This document shows positions 23,670 to 32,492 of a stretch of 64,000 nt of DNA, piece after piece (the first letter of the stretch is position 1; each line of letters opens with the position of its first letter). A model generated the notes under the pieces. The model ran no database searches and was not told the origin of the DNA. It worked only from the letters and a program-made list of their open reading frames with translations. Source of the stretch: Cacconaster sp964598495 (GTDB lineage: Bacteria > Bacteroidota > Bacteroidia > Bacteroidales > UBA932). The DNA lies in contig CAZRBY010000001.1 in assembly GCA_964598495.1 (NCBI GenBank), positions 1-64,000 of the forward strand. Direction: 5' to 3'. Both the position numbers and the translations under genes were made by a program.

Positions 23670-25655
23670 CTAAGGCGCCGGAGTTGATTCAACTGCCTTA
23701 ACCTTTATAACAGAACCGGTATTATCGGTATATACCGCATATAATTTGTTCGTTGTATTGACTTTATTAACCGCAGCTACTTTTGTGCCGCTCTTTACCG
23801 TTATATCCGAATAGACTGTTTCCGTCGGATTTCCTGCAACTAAATGCTTGACAAACAAGTTAGAACCGGCAAGACCGGCAACTTCACACTTATGCGATAG
23901 ACTATGGGGAGATAGAGTCCCTGAAATACCACTATGATTAATGAAGGCTGCGGCATTTCCGTTAACCTGAATAGTAGCTGTGCGATTTCCATTGCTATCT
24001 TTATAAAGAGCAACAACATTAGTTCCGTCATATTCTAAGTCATATAACAAATGCTTATCAGATGAAGAGGATGAAGCGCCTCCGCTTGCTGTAGCAGTTT
24101 TTATGACTATGTTGTAATCTTTAGAATTTCCACCCATCCACTGTTCCAGAAGGTACTGATGTGCTATAATGTAATAATTACCGGCTGCACCCACAGCGAT
24201 AAAAGAACCTTTACTATAATATTGAGAATAATAAGATGCTCCACCATAGGAATCACGATATCCGTTATATATAAGAGTCTTTTGGAATGCGCCGGTAGTA
24301 TTTTCTGCGTACATAATATCCGGATGATTGGTCCAGTCTCCTGTATTTCCCATAGTATCGGTATAAGTAACATGGGCATAACCGGCAGCATCAACATCTA
24401 TATCAGGTTTTGAACAAGAGCCTCCATAATTTGTTTCAATATAAACAAGTGCAGTCCAGTTCGAGCCATCAAATTTGGTATAGGCAATTTTACCCCCTGT
24501 AGTGAATACAACATGAGGTTTGTTGGTTCCGTCGATTGCGATGCGCGCTTCCGTACCTGCTCCTAAAAGGGTTTCACCCGACCAGGTGTTTCCATCTTGC
24601 GTGCTGTTATAATATACATTTCCGCTCTTGGAGTAAACCACACCTATAAAGTCGTTGCCGCCGTCGGCATGCATCAAATCACCCGTAGGAGGTGGAGCCG
24701 GAGGGGTAAATGTATTGTCGGTAAAATAGAGCTTAGTTCCATTCCACAAGGCATATAGATGATAGGCTTTACCTATCTGCAAGGCTGAACTGCGTGCCGG
24801 CTTGCTATTATCGGAAACATGGTTCGTTCCTCCTGAAGATAGAGCATTCAATTTGATTTCCGGAGTATTGACGGCTTTGGGCATCACCCACTGTGCTAAT
24901 TGTACGGTACTTCCGGTAGGGATAGTTACAGTTCCGGCACTTGAAGGGGTTACCGTAGCATCTGCAACCTGTTTTCCAATCAAATCGTAATGAGGAGCTG
25001 TAGTACCGCCCGTATAAGTGTAATACCAAGAAGTTCCTCCCTCATTTGTCAATGTGGGAGTAATAACAAAGTCCGATCCTGAACTATTCTTGAAATTTAG
25101 GCATTGCAATACTCCCAAATGATTGAAGTTGATGGTAATTGGACCTACCGGAGGGATAACTGCAAATTCGCCCGATACAGGCACATTGTTTAACGCCGTT
25201 AATAAACTAAAGCCTACAGGAGAAACATTCACATTTATCTTACCCCCAAGAGCGTCTAAAATATACGGTGCCCCGTGAAGTGCGTAAATAATGAAGTCAT
25301 AATTTGTGTTAATTCCTGACGGAACAGTGACGGTAAAGGTAGCTTTCTTTCCGTCCTCGGAAATAGTCTGCGAAGCCAATGTTACAGGGGTTCCCTGCAA
25401 AAGCGTGGTACCGCCTTGCTTAAAGAAGAAATTTATTACATCTCCCGCTTTCCATTTAACGATAATATCCAGTGACCCTGCATCTTTTTCCAAGCTTAGA
25501 CGGGTTTGTGGTGATTCATCCGGTACGGATGCCGTCATAACAAGTGTTTGTCCTTCCGTCTCCGGAGTCGGCTGTTCGTTGTCAATCTCATTTTTGGTGC
25601 ATCCTGTGATAATAAGAAGCGCCGATGCTATCCATATAAAATATTTATTTCTCAT
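23670..25655 (-). CDS. Surface lipoprotein: fimbrillin-like N-terminus and propeller-like C-terminus
   Basis: 661 residues from ATG 25655. Lipoprotein signal MRNKYFIWIASALLIITGC. The N-terminal about 300 residues (VMTASVPDESPQTRLSLEKD, WKAGDVINFFF, HLGVLQCLNFKN) resemble fimbrillin/Mfa-like immunoglobulin-type domains. A PPAPPP linker leads to a C-terminal region of repeated beta strands (NVYYNSTQDGNTWSGE, NKPHVVFTTGGKIAYT, YAHVTYTD), like a BNR/sialidase-type beta-propeller. No catalytic residues are apparent. It is probably a surface adhesin or binding protein. A 46-aa peptide gene ends 26 nt upstream. Confidence 0.75.
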   Translation of the reverse strand: MRNKYFIWIASALLIITGCTKNEIDNEQPTPETEGQTLVMTASVPDESPQTRLSLEKDAGSLDIIVKWKAGDVINFFFKQGGTTLLQGTPVTLASQTISEDGKKATFTVTVPSGINTNYDFIIYALHGAPYILDALGGKINVNVSPVGFSLLTALNNVPVSGEFAVIPPVGPITINFNHLGVLQCLNFKNSSGSDFVITPTLTNEGGTSWYYTYTGGTTAPHYDLIGKQVADATVTPSSAGTVTIPTGSTVQLAQWVMPKAVNTPEIKLNALSSGGTNHVSDNSKPARSSALQIGKAYHLYALWNGTKLYFTDNTFTPPAPPPTGDLMHADGGNDFIGVVYSKSGNVYYNSTQDGNTWSGETLLGAGTEARIAIDGTNKPHVVFTTGGKIAYTKFDGSNWTALVYIETNYGGSCSKPDIDVDAAGYAHVTYTDTMGNTGDWTNHPDIMYAENTTGAFQKTLIYNGYRDSYGGASYYSQYYSKGSFIAVGAAGNYYIIAHQYLLEQWMGGNSKDYNIVIKTATASGGASSSSSDKHLLYDLEYDGTNVVALYKDSNGNRTATIQVNGNAAAFINHSGISGTLSPHSLSHKCEVAGLAGSNLFVKHLVAGNPTETVYSDITVKSGTKVAAVNKVNTTNKLYAVYTDNTGSVIKVKAVESTPAP

Positions 25656-25681
25656 ATCTCTGTTCTTTAATAAGTGCATAA

Positions 25682-25822
25682 TTACCAATCCTCACCTTCA
25701 AAATCACCCGGTGCATTACCAAAACCACTTCCCTGAAGGATGTTCTGAGTCAATTCAATTTCGACAACTTCGATTGTCGGGGAGGCGTATTCTTCCTCCG
25801 TTTTGAATTCTTCCTTGTTCAT
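25682..25822 (-). CDS. 46-aa small protein upstream of the surface lipoprotein
   Basis: ATG 25822 to TAA 25682-25684 encodes a 46-residue acidic peptide, N-terminal MNKEEFKTEEEYASPTIEVV followed by EIELTQNILQGSGFGN and ending GEDW. The order Y-x-x-P-x-[IL]-E-V-x-E-[IL]-E then [NG]-I-L-x-G-S-G is a pattern I associate with short uncharacterised Bacteroidota peptides located near surface lipoproteins. It has no signal peptide. The GSG followed by a short acidic tail recalls a leader/core boundary, but no modification genes are adjacent. Too short for routine gene finding. Function unknown. Confidence 0.6.
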   Translation of the reverse strand: MNKEEFKTEEEYASPTIEVVEIELTQNILQGSGFGNAPGDFEGEDW

Positions 25823-25934
25823 AGTTTTTATTTTTTTATAGTTACTGTCATGCGTATCCACTAAAAGTTGCGGACGATTATTATAAAATTTAGAAATTTG
25901 AATTAAAGTTAAATAGAATCAAGAGCTTCGACAG

Positions 25935-25995
25935 CCTGTTTTTAACCACCGTTAGGATTCACGTAACAGTCGGTATGATTTACGTAACAACCGGT
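25935..25995. repeat. 21-bp-period direct repeats
   Basis: Copies at 25956-25974 (gattcacgtaacagtcggt) and 25977-25995 (gatttacgtaacaaccggt) match at 16 of 19 positions. A weaker third copy aligns one period earlier (TAACCACCGTT from 25943). The exact 21-bp spacing, two helical turns, puts each copy on the same DNA face, as for a regulator array. Confidence 0.65.
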
Positions 25996-26076
25996 CTGTT
26001 CTTGAGTGAAAATCGGCGAGATTTTCTGTGTCTACTTTTTCCAAGCAGTGCACAAAAACACACAGCCAAATACTTG

Positions 26077-26175
26077 TTACCCCTACAATGGAACAAAAAA
26101 CGGCCAAATATACCTATGCAATGGAACAAAAGTTACATATTTTTACCCCTGCAATGAAACATTTTACTTATATTT
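26077..26175 (+). repeat. 33-bp tandem repeats in front of the AAA/DUF4143 ATPase
   Basis: Three exact 33-bp units: 26077-26109, 26110-26142 and 26143-26175. Each contains a CAATG (ATG at 26088, 26121, 26154) followed by GAACAAAA, or AAACAT in the last unit. The end of the third unit supplies most of the -7 box of the gene. A partial fourth copy may precede them (about 26050-26076). The gene ATG (26184) is 30 nt after the last repeat ATG. Confidence 0.8.
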
Positions 26176-26176
26176 G
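26169..26176 (+). promoter_or_regulatory. -7 promoter element of the AAA/DUF4143 gene
   Basis: TATATTTG. The expected start of transcription, about 7 nt downstream, would be at or just before ATG 26184, so the message may be leaderless, or translation may begin at ATG 26199 or 26202. Confidence 0.6.
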
Positions 26177-26183
26177 CGTTTGA

Positions 26184-27539
26184 ATGTCAAATAGTTATAT
26201 GATGTTTAAAAGAAATATAGAAACTCAACTGCATAAATGGGCCGAAAATCCCTCTCGCAAACCACTGATTCTGCGGGGTGCAAGGCAAGTAGGAAAGACA
26301 ACCGTAGTAAATCAATTTGCGGAAAACTTTGAAAATTTCATTTCAATTAATCTCGAAAAGTCTGCCGCTAAAAATCTTATGGAGAGCGTGGATGAAGTGA
26401 AAAAATTGATTCCGCTGCTTTTTCTTTATGCCAATAAAACACAAAAAGAGGGACGCACTCTGTTGTTTCTAGATGAGATTCAAAACTCGCCGCACACAGT
26501 CTCATTACTGCGGTACTTCTATGAAGAAACTCCCGAGATTTACGTCATTGCTGCGGGATCACTTTTGGAGACAATGCTCGACAAGCATATTTCATTGCCT
26601 GTGGGACGAGTGGAATATATGGCCCTTCATCCTTGCTCTTTTTCCGAATATTTGGTTGCCCTAAATGAGAACGGACTCTTGCAAGTGATTGATGAGAAAA
26701 AGAGTGTGAATATTTTTCATCAACCACTAATAGAACATTTTGAACGTTATGCCCTTATCGGCGGAATGCCGGAAGTGGTTGCCCGTTACGCTGCCGACCG
26801 AGATATTGTCGCACTTGGTAAAACTTATAACGATCTATTGAACGCTTATAAAAATGATGTGGAAAAGTATGCTGAAACCAATGCGCAAGCTTCAGTTCTT
26901 CGTTATATTCTCGAAGAAGGATGGGCTTTTTCGGGACAAACCATCACGTTTGGTGGTTTTGCCGAATCACCCTACAAAGCCAGAGAAACAGGCGAAGCAT
27001 TTCGCACACTTAGTAAAGCGATGTTATTGGAATTAGTATATCCTACAACAAATACGATAATGCCTGCTATCTCCGACCTTAAAAAAACGCCCAAACTTTT
27101 TTGGCTTGATGCCGGCTTAGTGAACTACGCAGCAGGTATTCAGCGGGAATATCTGCTTCACAAAGACTTGATTGATACATGGCGTGGCGCCGCTGCAGAA
27201 CAAATTGTCGCTCAAGAGTTGAAGGCTCTCTCCAACGATGTGGGGTTCAGACGAAATTATTGGCGTCGAAACAAGCGTGGCAGCACAGCTGTAGTTGATT
27301 TTGTTTGGATTCAGGATGGTTTGGCCATCCCCGTAGAGGTGAAAAGCGGACACAAAGCCCATCTAAAATCAATTCATCAATTTATGGATGAAACCAATCA
27401 TAATGTTGCTGTGAGAATTTGGTCGGGTAAATATAGTATCGATGATGTCAAAACCAATGCAGGAAAGAGTTTTAGATTGATTAATCTCCCCTTTTATTTG
27501 ATTTCAAAACTACCCGATATTGTCAGAAACATAATATAA
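26184..27539 (+). CDS. AAA ATPase with DUF4143 domain
   Basis: 451 residues. Walker A LRGARQVGKTT at about residues 30-40 and Walker B TLLFLDEIQN. AAA sensor region YVIAAGSLLETMLDKHISLPVGRVEYM, and a C-terminal DUF4143 domain with the PD-(D/E)xK-like stretch STAVVDFVWIQDGLAIPVEVKSG. Members are common in Bacteroidota and often accessory; their role is unknown. A start at 26199 or 26202 (MFKRNIETQL) would match the usual family N-terminus better than 26184. Confidence 0.88.
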   Translation: MSNSYMMFKRNIETQLHKWAENPSRKPLILRGARQVGKTTVVNQFAENFENFISINLEKSAAKNLMESVDEVKKLIPLLFLYANKTQKEGRTLLFLDEIQNSPHTVSLLRYFYEETPEIYVIAAGSLLETMLDKHISLPVGRVEYMALHPCSFSEYLVALNENGLLQVIDEKKSVNIFHQPLIEHFERYALIGGMPEVVARYAADRDIVALGKTYNDLLNAYKNDVEKYAETNAQASVLRYILEEGWAFSGQTITFGGFAESPYKARETGEAFRTLSKAMLLELVYPTTNTIMPAISDLKKTPKLFWLDAGLVNYAAGIQREYLLHKDLIDTWRGAAAEQIVAQELKALSNDVGFRRNYWRRNKRGSTAVVDFVWIQDGLAIPVEVKSGHKAHLKSIHQFMDETNHNVAVRIWSGKYSIDDVKTNAGKSFRLINLPFYLISKLPDIVRNII

Positions 27540-27567
27540 TGAGAGATTAATTTTCGGCGTTAATTAT

Positions 27568-27575
27568 TAATTTTG
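27568..27575 (+). promoter_or_regulatory. -7 promoter element of the sensor kinase operon
   Basis: TAATTTTG (TAnnTTTG) lies 36 nt upstream of ATG 27611, giving a leader of about 28 nt. Confidence 0.6.
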
Positions 27576-27610
27576 TAAACTAGCCTTTACTGTAACGAAT
27601 AGCGGTTGAA

Positions 27611-30556
27611 ATGTATGCCTTTTTAAAACGGATGTACCTTGTTTGCCTCTTTGGTCTCGCCTTAATTCCCATTAAGGCGGGTGCGCAGCATTTACCTTAC
27701 ATTAACTACAACACGCACAACGGTTTGCCGCAAATACAGGTACAGTGGTTATATCAAGACGGCAAAGGCTATATTTGGATAGGCACGAAAGGAGGGTTGG
27801 CAAAATTCAACGGTTCCACTTTTCAACAATTTCTTCATAACGAATATATATACGGTATGGGCGAGACCCTAAATGGGGACCTCTATTTTGTAACGCTCTA
27901 TAATATCTATAAACATGAAAGAGGGACAATGAAGAGCGTGGCATCACTCAATGGAGAAGGAATGAATCTATTAGCAGGCAAAGAGCGCTATTGGTTGTAC
28001 TCGGTTAAAGAAGTAAGGGAATATAGGTCGGACACGCTATACCTAACCATACAGAGCAATATCGACTTTGGAGGAAGTTTCACAAGCAGGGCATATGATC
28101 GGAAAAATGACCGTCTCGTATTTTCTACCTCAACGAACAAGATTTACGGTTTAAAGGAGAAAGAGATAATAGAGTTGGCTGAATTTGAGTCGCCGGTGAA
28201 GGTTTCATCCTTTTCAAACGGTCTTATCTATTATCGTCTTCTCACCTCCTCAACTGAAAATATCTGTATCGATTCCGAGAGTCGGGAAATATTACTGCGA
28301 TACAAAGATGATAAGCATATCCACGACGTTGAAATCCACAAACTTCCCGTCCGGCAACATCTGTTATTCAATTTCAACACAAGGCAATACCTGTTGCTTG
28401 ATAGTACAACACACAGTGTGCAACCCATTGAGTTACCATTCGAGGAAGAGGTCTATCCCTTTCTCATAGACAAGGACTATAATTGTTGGCTCGGAACCGA
28501 TAATGGATTATATCAACTCAACAACAAGTCCTTCCGCACATACCCTCGTACATTCATGAACAATTTTTGGACGATGATACGGGGTAATGATGGTAATTAT
28601 TATGGTGCACAGTATAGGGTGGGGTTGTTTAAGCTGGACCTATCAAAACAAGAAAAGAAAGAGATATTGGTGGAAGGTGCTGTTGATGTATATGATAAGG
28701 CTTTTTACTACGGCTCATCAATGGATAAGCAGGGGAATCTCTATTTTCCTACGCATAAGGGGTTGGTAAAATATGACTACAAGAAAGCGAGAATATTTGA
28801 AACCGGGATTTCGATGATATCAAAATATGATCCACATGAAGATAAAATTGTGTTTGGTCACGATTATGGTATCGGGTTTATCGATAGCAACGAGAAAATT
28901 GAGGCTTTTATGGACAACTCCGGTGAAATCTTAACCTTTCACCCCTCAGCCCTCGAGGTTAAATCCGACGGCAATATCTGGATTGGAAACCGCTCGGGAC
29001 TGGTACTTTTCGACAAGGCTGACAAACAACTGAAGCATGTATCAAAGCTACATTACGAGGATTATCCGAGAGAACAGGTGGTATCGATGGCAAAAGATCA
29101 TAAAGGCAATGTGTGGATCGGTGGAAAGTCTGAACTATGGCTATACAATGGGCGAGAAGAGAGTTTCACGCATGTTGGAAAAGATTATTTCAACACTAAA
29201 ATCCTCAGCCTTCTCTCTCCCGACTCCACGCTGTTGCTGATCGGCACATCGCGAGAAATATTTGCTATGAGATTGGACAAATATTATGAGGATGGGACAG
29301 TTGAGTTTAAAATGTTCAATCATCGCAACGGTTTTTTCAGCGAAGAAGTGGCGCAAAATGGGTTCCTTCTCGATGGCGACAGGGTATTCATACCCTCTTC
29401 AACCACCACAAGTGAACTTTACTACAAGAAAATATCGTTTACACCCGATTACTTTAACCTATTTGTAACCTCCATCAACGAAACGGGATTAAGCGAGGAA
29501 GAACAGAGTTGCCGGCAACCATTTTATGTCGAAAAGGGCAATAACAGGCTGACGATTCATTACGAAACCGTGGGGTTCGGATTGCCTACCTATCCTGTTT
29601 TCAAATACAAGTTGGAGGGAAAAGAGAATGATTGGAGCGAATGGACGCAGGCCGGAAGCGCCTATTATTCGGGTTTAAGTTCAGGAAAGTACATTTTCCG
29701 TGTCGTTGCCAAAAACGGAGATAAGCTTGCCCCCTACGAAGAAAAAGAGAGTTCGGTGGAGATCATAATTGATATGCCTTTCTTTAGAGAACCTGATTTC
29801 TTCAAATATGCTTTTTTCGTTTTCGCCCTGCTGACGATTGTCGTGGCATTTTTAATATGGAGAACATATAAAGACCGAATGGCGGTTCAGGCTCGCGAAA
29901 GAGATATAAAGCTCTTGGAGGTGGGGACACTTCAGACTCAATTGAGTCCGCACTTCATTTTTAACTTTTTGTCCTCCATTCAAAACCTTATCGGTCAAAA
30001 CAAACCTGAAAAAGCCAATGATTACCTGGTGAAATTTTCGCGGTTGATTCGCGCCTATATGGAATCTTCCATCAAGTCTTCTAAACTACTTGGTCGATCA
30101 TTTACAGAGAATGAAAACAGCATCAAAGAGGAGATTGATTTGCTGAGGACCTATGTGGATTTGGAAAAAATGAAGTATCCCGACGGAAAAATAACATTTG
30201 AAGTTGAACTGGAGTCCGATTCACTATTGGATCGCTCAATTCCTCCGATGCTCTTGCAGCCATTCGTGGAAAACGCCATCAAACATGGCATTCTACCAAA
30301 AGAGGGAATGGGAAAAGTTATCGTTCGGTTTGAACAAGATGATAATGCGCTTGTTTGCAAAATCATCGATGATGGCATTGGACGGAAACAGTCGGCTCTA
30401 AACAAGGAAAAAGAGATTCTGGCACACAAATCGAGGGGATTACAGTTGATCATGCAACGAGTAAAACTGCTCAACGAGCTTGGTTACTACATAAAAATAG
30501 ATTTCGAAGATCCCAAGTCGGGTGGAACGATCGTTATCATTACCATTCAAAATTAA
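27611..30556 (+). CDS. Propeller-type sensor histidine kinase (LytS-like)
   Basis: 981 residues. Signal peptide MYAFLKRMYLVCLFGLALI...GAQ. The periplasmic part contains two-component regulator propeller repeats (GLPQIQVQWLYQDGKGYIWIG; NIWIGNRSGLVLFD; KGNVWIGG) and a Y_Y_Y domain (about residues 650-730). One membrane segment follows (FAFFVFALLTIVVAFLIWR region). The cytoplasmic part has a LytS-type dimerisation domain (SPHFIFNFLSSIQNLI, phospho-His) and an ATPase domain with N (PFVENAIKHGI) and G boxes. It phosphorylates the adjacent LytTR regulator 6 nt downstream. Ligand unknown. Confidence 0.93.
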   Translation: MYAFLKRMYLVCLFGLALIPIKAGAQHLPYINYNTHNGLPQIQVQWLYQDGKGYIWIGTKGGLAKFNGSTFQQFLHNEYIYGMGETLNGDLYFVTLYNIYKHERGTMKSVASLNGEGMNLLAGKERYWLYSVKEVREYRSDTLYLTIQSNIDFGGSFTSRAYDRKNDRLVFSTSTNKIYGLKEKEIIELAEFESPVKVSSFSNGLIYYRLLTSSTENICIDSESREILLRYKDDKHIHDVEIHKLPVRQHLLFNFNTRQYLLLDSTTHSVQPIELPFEEEVYPFLIDKDYNCWLGTDNGLYQLNNKSFRTYPRTFMNNFWTMIRGNDGNYYGAQYRVGLFKLDLSKQEKKEILVEGAVDVYDKAFYYGSSMDKQGNLYFPTHKGLVKYDYKKARIFETGISMISKYDPHEDKIVFGHDYGIGFIDSNEKIEAFMDNSGEILTFHPSALEVKSDGNIWIGNRSGLVLFDKADKQLKHVSKLHYEDYPREQVVSMAKDHKGNVWIGGKSELWLYNGREESFTHVGKDYFNTKILSLLSPDSTLLLIGTSREIFAMRLDKYYEDGTVEFKMFNHRNGFFSEEVAQNGFLLDGDRVFIPSSTTTSELYYKKISFTPDYFNLFVTSINETGLSEEEQSCRQPFYVEKGNNRLTIHYETVGFGLPTYPVFKYKLEGKENDWSEWTQAGSAYYSGLSSGKYIFRVVAKNGDKLAPYEEKESSVEIIIDMPFFREPDFFKYAFFVFALLTIVVAFLIWRTYKDRMAVQARERDIKLLEVGTLQTQLSPHFIFNFLSSIQNLIGQNKPEKANDYLVKFSRLIRAYMESSIKSSKLLGRSFTENENSIKEEIDLLRTYVDLEKMKYPDGKITFEVELESDSLLDRSIPPMLLQPFVENAIKHGILPKEGMGKVIVRFEQDDNALVCKIIDDGIGRKQSALNKEKEILAHKSRGLQLIMQRVKLLNELGYYIKIDFEDPKSGGTIVIITIQN

Positions 30557-30562
30557 TCTGTT

Positions 30563-31399
30563 ATGGAGAAATATAGTGCGCTTATTGTAGAGGATGTAAA
30601 AGAGACTTCCGATTATATTTGCCGGCGAGTCTCATTGCTTTGTCCATCAATAAAAAAAATTGACCAGGCATTGACCTTAAGCGAGGCGGAGGATTTAATA
30701 GAAAGCAACCGTTACGACATTGTTTTTCTCGATATCCGTATGCAAGCCGGTACCAGTTTCGATCTGTTGAAACGCTTGTCGGATAAAGGTGTCATCAACT
30801 TTGAAATTATCTTTATTACCGGAGAAAGCGATAAGGAGCATATTCTAAGGGCCATAAAATATTCGGCCATAGATTTTTTATACAAACCGTTAGATGACGG
30901 CGAACTCGTGATGGCCGTAAATAGAGCACTGGACAAACGAGAAAGCCAGGACCTTAACAATCAAGTTAAATTGCTGTTGCAACGGATGGATGAACGCTCC
31001 ACGGTGAAACCGGATAAAATAACGGTTCACTTACATAGCGGGATCTTGCAAATGATATCCGTCGATGAACTCAAATACATTGAGGCCGACGGGGTGGTAT
31101 CTAAAGTACACTTAAAAAATGGTGAAACCATAACAGTGAATAGAAACTTGGGGTACTATAAGGATCTCCTGATTCTTGAACATGACTTTGTTCCTCTCAG
31201 CAACAGCATTTTGCTCAATAGGGAGTACATCAAGCGTTACAACCACCAAACTCTTAAAATTACCCTTACAGATAATACCGAGTTACCGGTATCGCGACGG
31301 AGAGGTAAAGAATTGAAGGAGATGTTAGGTGAACGTAAAGGGTTAAGCGGCATGATCTCGACCTTTATGTCGATATACGGGAACAATAAAAAACGTTGA
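30563..31399 (+). CDS. LytTR-family response regulator
   Basis: 278 residues. N-terminal receiver with acidic residues VEDVKE, phospho-acceptor VFLDIRMQ and ITGESDKE, conserved Lys FLYKPLDD. C-terminal LytTR DNA-binding domain (ISVDELKYIEADGVVSKVHLKNG; VSRRRGKELKEML). Transcription regulator partnered with the sensor kinase. A short basic tail follows the LytTR domain. Confidence 0.94.
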   Translation: MEKYSALIVEDVKETSDYICRRVSLLCPSIKKIDQALTLSEAEDLIESNRYDIVFLDIRMQAGTSFDLLKRLSDKGVINFEIIFITGESDKEHILRAIKYSAIDFLYKPLDDGELVMAVNRALDKRESQDLNNQVKLLLQRMDERSTVKPDKITVHLHSGILQMISVDELKYIEADGVVSKVHLKNGETITVNRNLGYYKDLLILEHDFVPLSNSILLNREYIKRYNHQTLKITLTDNTELPVSRRRGKELKEMLGERKGLSGMISTFMSIYGNNKKR

Positions 31400-31439
31400 T
31401 GGAGAGAGTGAAAGTACCACCGTTTAGCGCAAGCGCAGA

Positions 31440-31904
31440 CTAAAAAATATAATTCATTACGGCCTCGCCGTATTTGATGAACAGAAGGGTCCAGAGCAGA
31501 AATCTCAGACCTTTCCCTACAAACATATAGAAGGAAGATTTCCAGAATGGAACCTTATAAAAACCGAGTGCAATAGCAAAAACATCACCAACGAAGGGTA
31601 GCCAAGTAACGAGGGCCAGAGGTGCTCCCCAGCGATCTATCTTTGCCTTTTGTGCAGCCAGAGTTTCCGGCTTGACCTTGAACCATCTCTCCATCCACTC
31701 CCATTTGCCGATACGGCCGACACCATAAGAGGTCAATCCGCCCGACCAGTTGCCCAGCGTACCGACCAGCCACACTATCCAGGGATTTACTCCCGTCATG
31801 AGTATGCCTATATATAATACATCCGAACTGAAAGGCACTACCGTTGCAGCCAGAAATGTGCCCATAAAAAGTCCCAAAAGACCCAGCCCTTGAAGCCACT
31901 CCAT
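31440..31904 (-). CDS. YqaA/DedA-family membrane protein
   Basis: 154 residues with four or five hydrophobic segments and the SNARE-associated/DedA-like patterns FLAATVVPFSSDVLYIG, GNWSGGLTSYGVGRIGK and RWGAPLALVTWLPFVGDVFAIALG. YqaA is a shorter relative of DedA. It may take part in lipid scrambling or membrane homeostasis. Its direct function is not known. Confidence 0.88.
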   Translation of the reverse strand: MEWLQGLGLLGLFMGTFLAATVVPFSSDVLYIGILMTGVNPWIVWLVGTLGNWSGGLTSYGVGRIGKWEWMERWFKVKPETLAAQKAKIDRWGAPLALVTWLPFVGDVFAIALGFYKVPFWKSSFYMFVGKGLRFLLWTLLFIKYGEAVMNYIF

Positions 31905-31925
31905 AATAAATCCTTGAAATTGACA

Positions 31926-31989
31926 TTAACTATTAGCCATTAGCTGTTAGCCGTTGGCCACTTGCTTCCGCAACGCGCACCTAACTCCT
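31926..31989 (-). repeat. Degenerate 7-nt tandem repeat array C
   Basis: Units on the + strand: ttaacta, ttagcca, ttagctg, ttagccg, ttggcca, cttgctt, then after one extra c: cgcaacg, cgcacct, aactcct. The first half follows TTRGCYR, and the second half is the CG-type unit of arrays A and B. It overlaps the tadA stop codon (31981-31983). Confidence 0.75.
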
Positions 31990-32415
31990 TTTATCTCTGA
32001 AAAAATCCGTTACCAAAGTACCGCACTCATCGGCGAGAATCCCTTTGGTTACCTCTGTCTTCGGATGAAGCAAAGAAGGAGAAAAGAGCGAATATCCCCT
32101 CTTTGGATCGTCGGCTCCATAAACGAGACGTCCGAGCTGTGCCCAAGCCAACGCTGCGGCACACATCGGACAGGGCTCTACAGTCACATAAAGCGTGCAC
32201 TCCTTCAAATACTTGCCTCCAAGTGTTTCTGTAGCCATTGTGATCAACTGCATCTCCGCATGAGCAGTGGGGTCGGTGAGAAGTTCGGTAAGATTGTGGG
32301 CACGCGCAATGATGTGGTCTCTGCATACCATAACCCCGCCTATAGGCACTTCTCCACTTTTGAGTGCTAAAGTTGCTTCTTTGAGGGATTCGCGCATATA
32401 TTTTAAATCGTCCAT
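31981..32415 (-). CDS. tadA: tRNA-specific adenosine deaminase (TadA-like)
   Basis: 144 residues. CDA-fold zinc motifs HAEMQLI and PCPMCAAALAW. N-terminal DDLKYMRESLKEATLALKSGEVPIGGVMV is typical of TadA. It converts A34 of tRNA-Arg(ACG) to inosine; a guanine deaminase cannot be fully excluded. Its stop codon is inside heptamer array C. Confidence 0.85.
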   Translation of the reverse strand: MDDLKYMRESLKEATLALKSGEVPIGGVMVCRDHIIARAHNLTELLTDPTAHAEMQLITMATETLGGKYLKECTLYVTVEPCPMCAAALAWAQLGRLVYGADDPKRGYSLFSPSLLHPKTEVTKGILADECGTLVTDFFRDKRS

Positions 32416-32434
32416 TTTTTAAAAAACATAAAAA

Positions 32435-32462
32435 GGGGAGCAACCATAAATGATTGCTCCCC
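32435..32462 (-). terminator. groEL: Intrinsic terminator of groES-groEL
   Basis: A 9-bp stem (32435-32443 / 32454-32462) with a 10-nt loop, followed on the minus strand by CCCC then TTTTT. It lies 31 nt beyond the groEL stop. The -7 box of the tadA promoter (32464-32471) abuts it. Confidence 0.8.
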
Positions 32463-32463
32463 G

Positions 32464-32471
32464 CAAATATA
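32464..32471 (-). promoter_or_regulatory. -7 promoter element of tadA
   Basis: Minus-strand TATATTTG adjacent to the groEL terminator. Transcription would start near 32457, inside the right arm of that hairpin, about 42 nt before the tadA ATG. Confidence 0.55.
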
Positions 32472-32492
32472 ATATTTTATCCGACATGGGGA

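Larger units (their letters stand above)
25823..26183. other. 361-nt intergenic region with two tandem-repeat families
   Basis: AT-rich, with no gene. It holds three 21-bp-period copies around TAAC 25943, 25964 and 25985, then three 33-bp-period copies (26077-26175), and ends in the AAA ATPase promoter. Separate entries describe the repeats. Confidence 0.85.
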
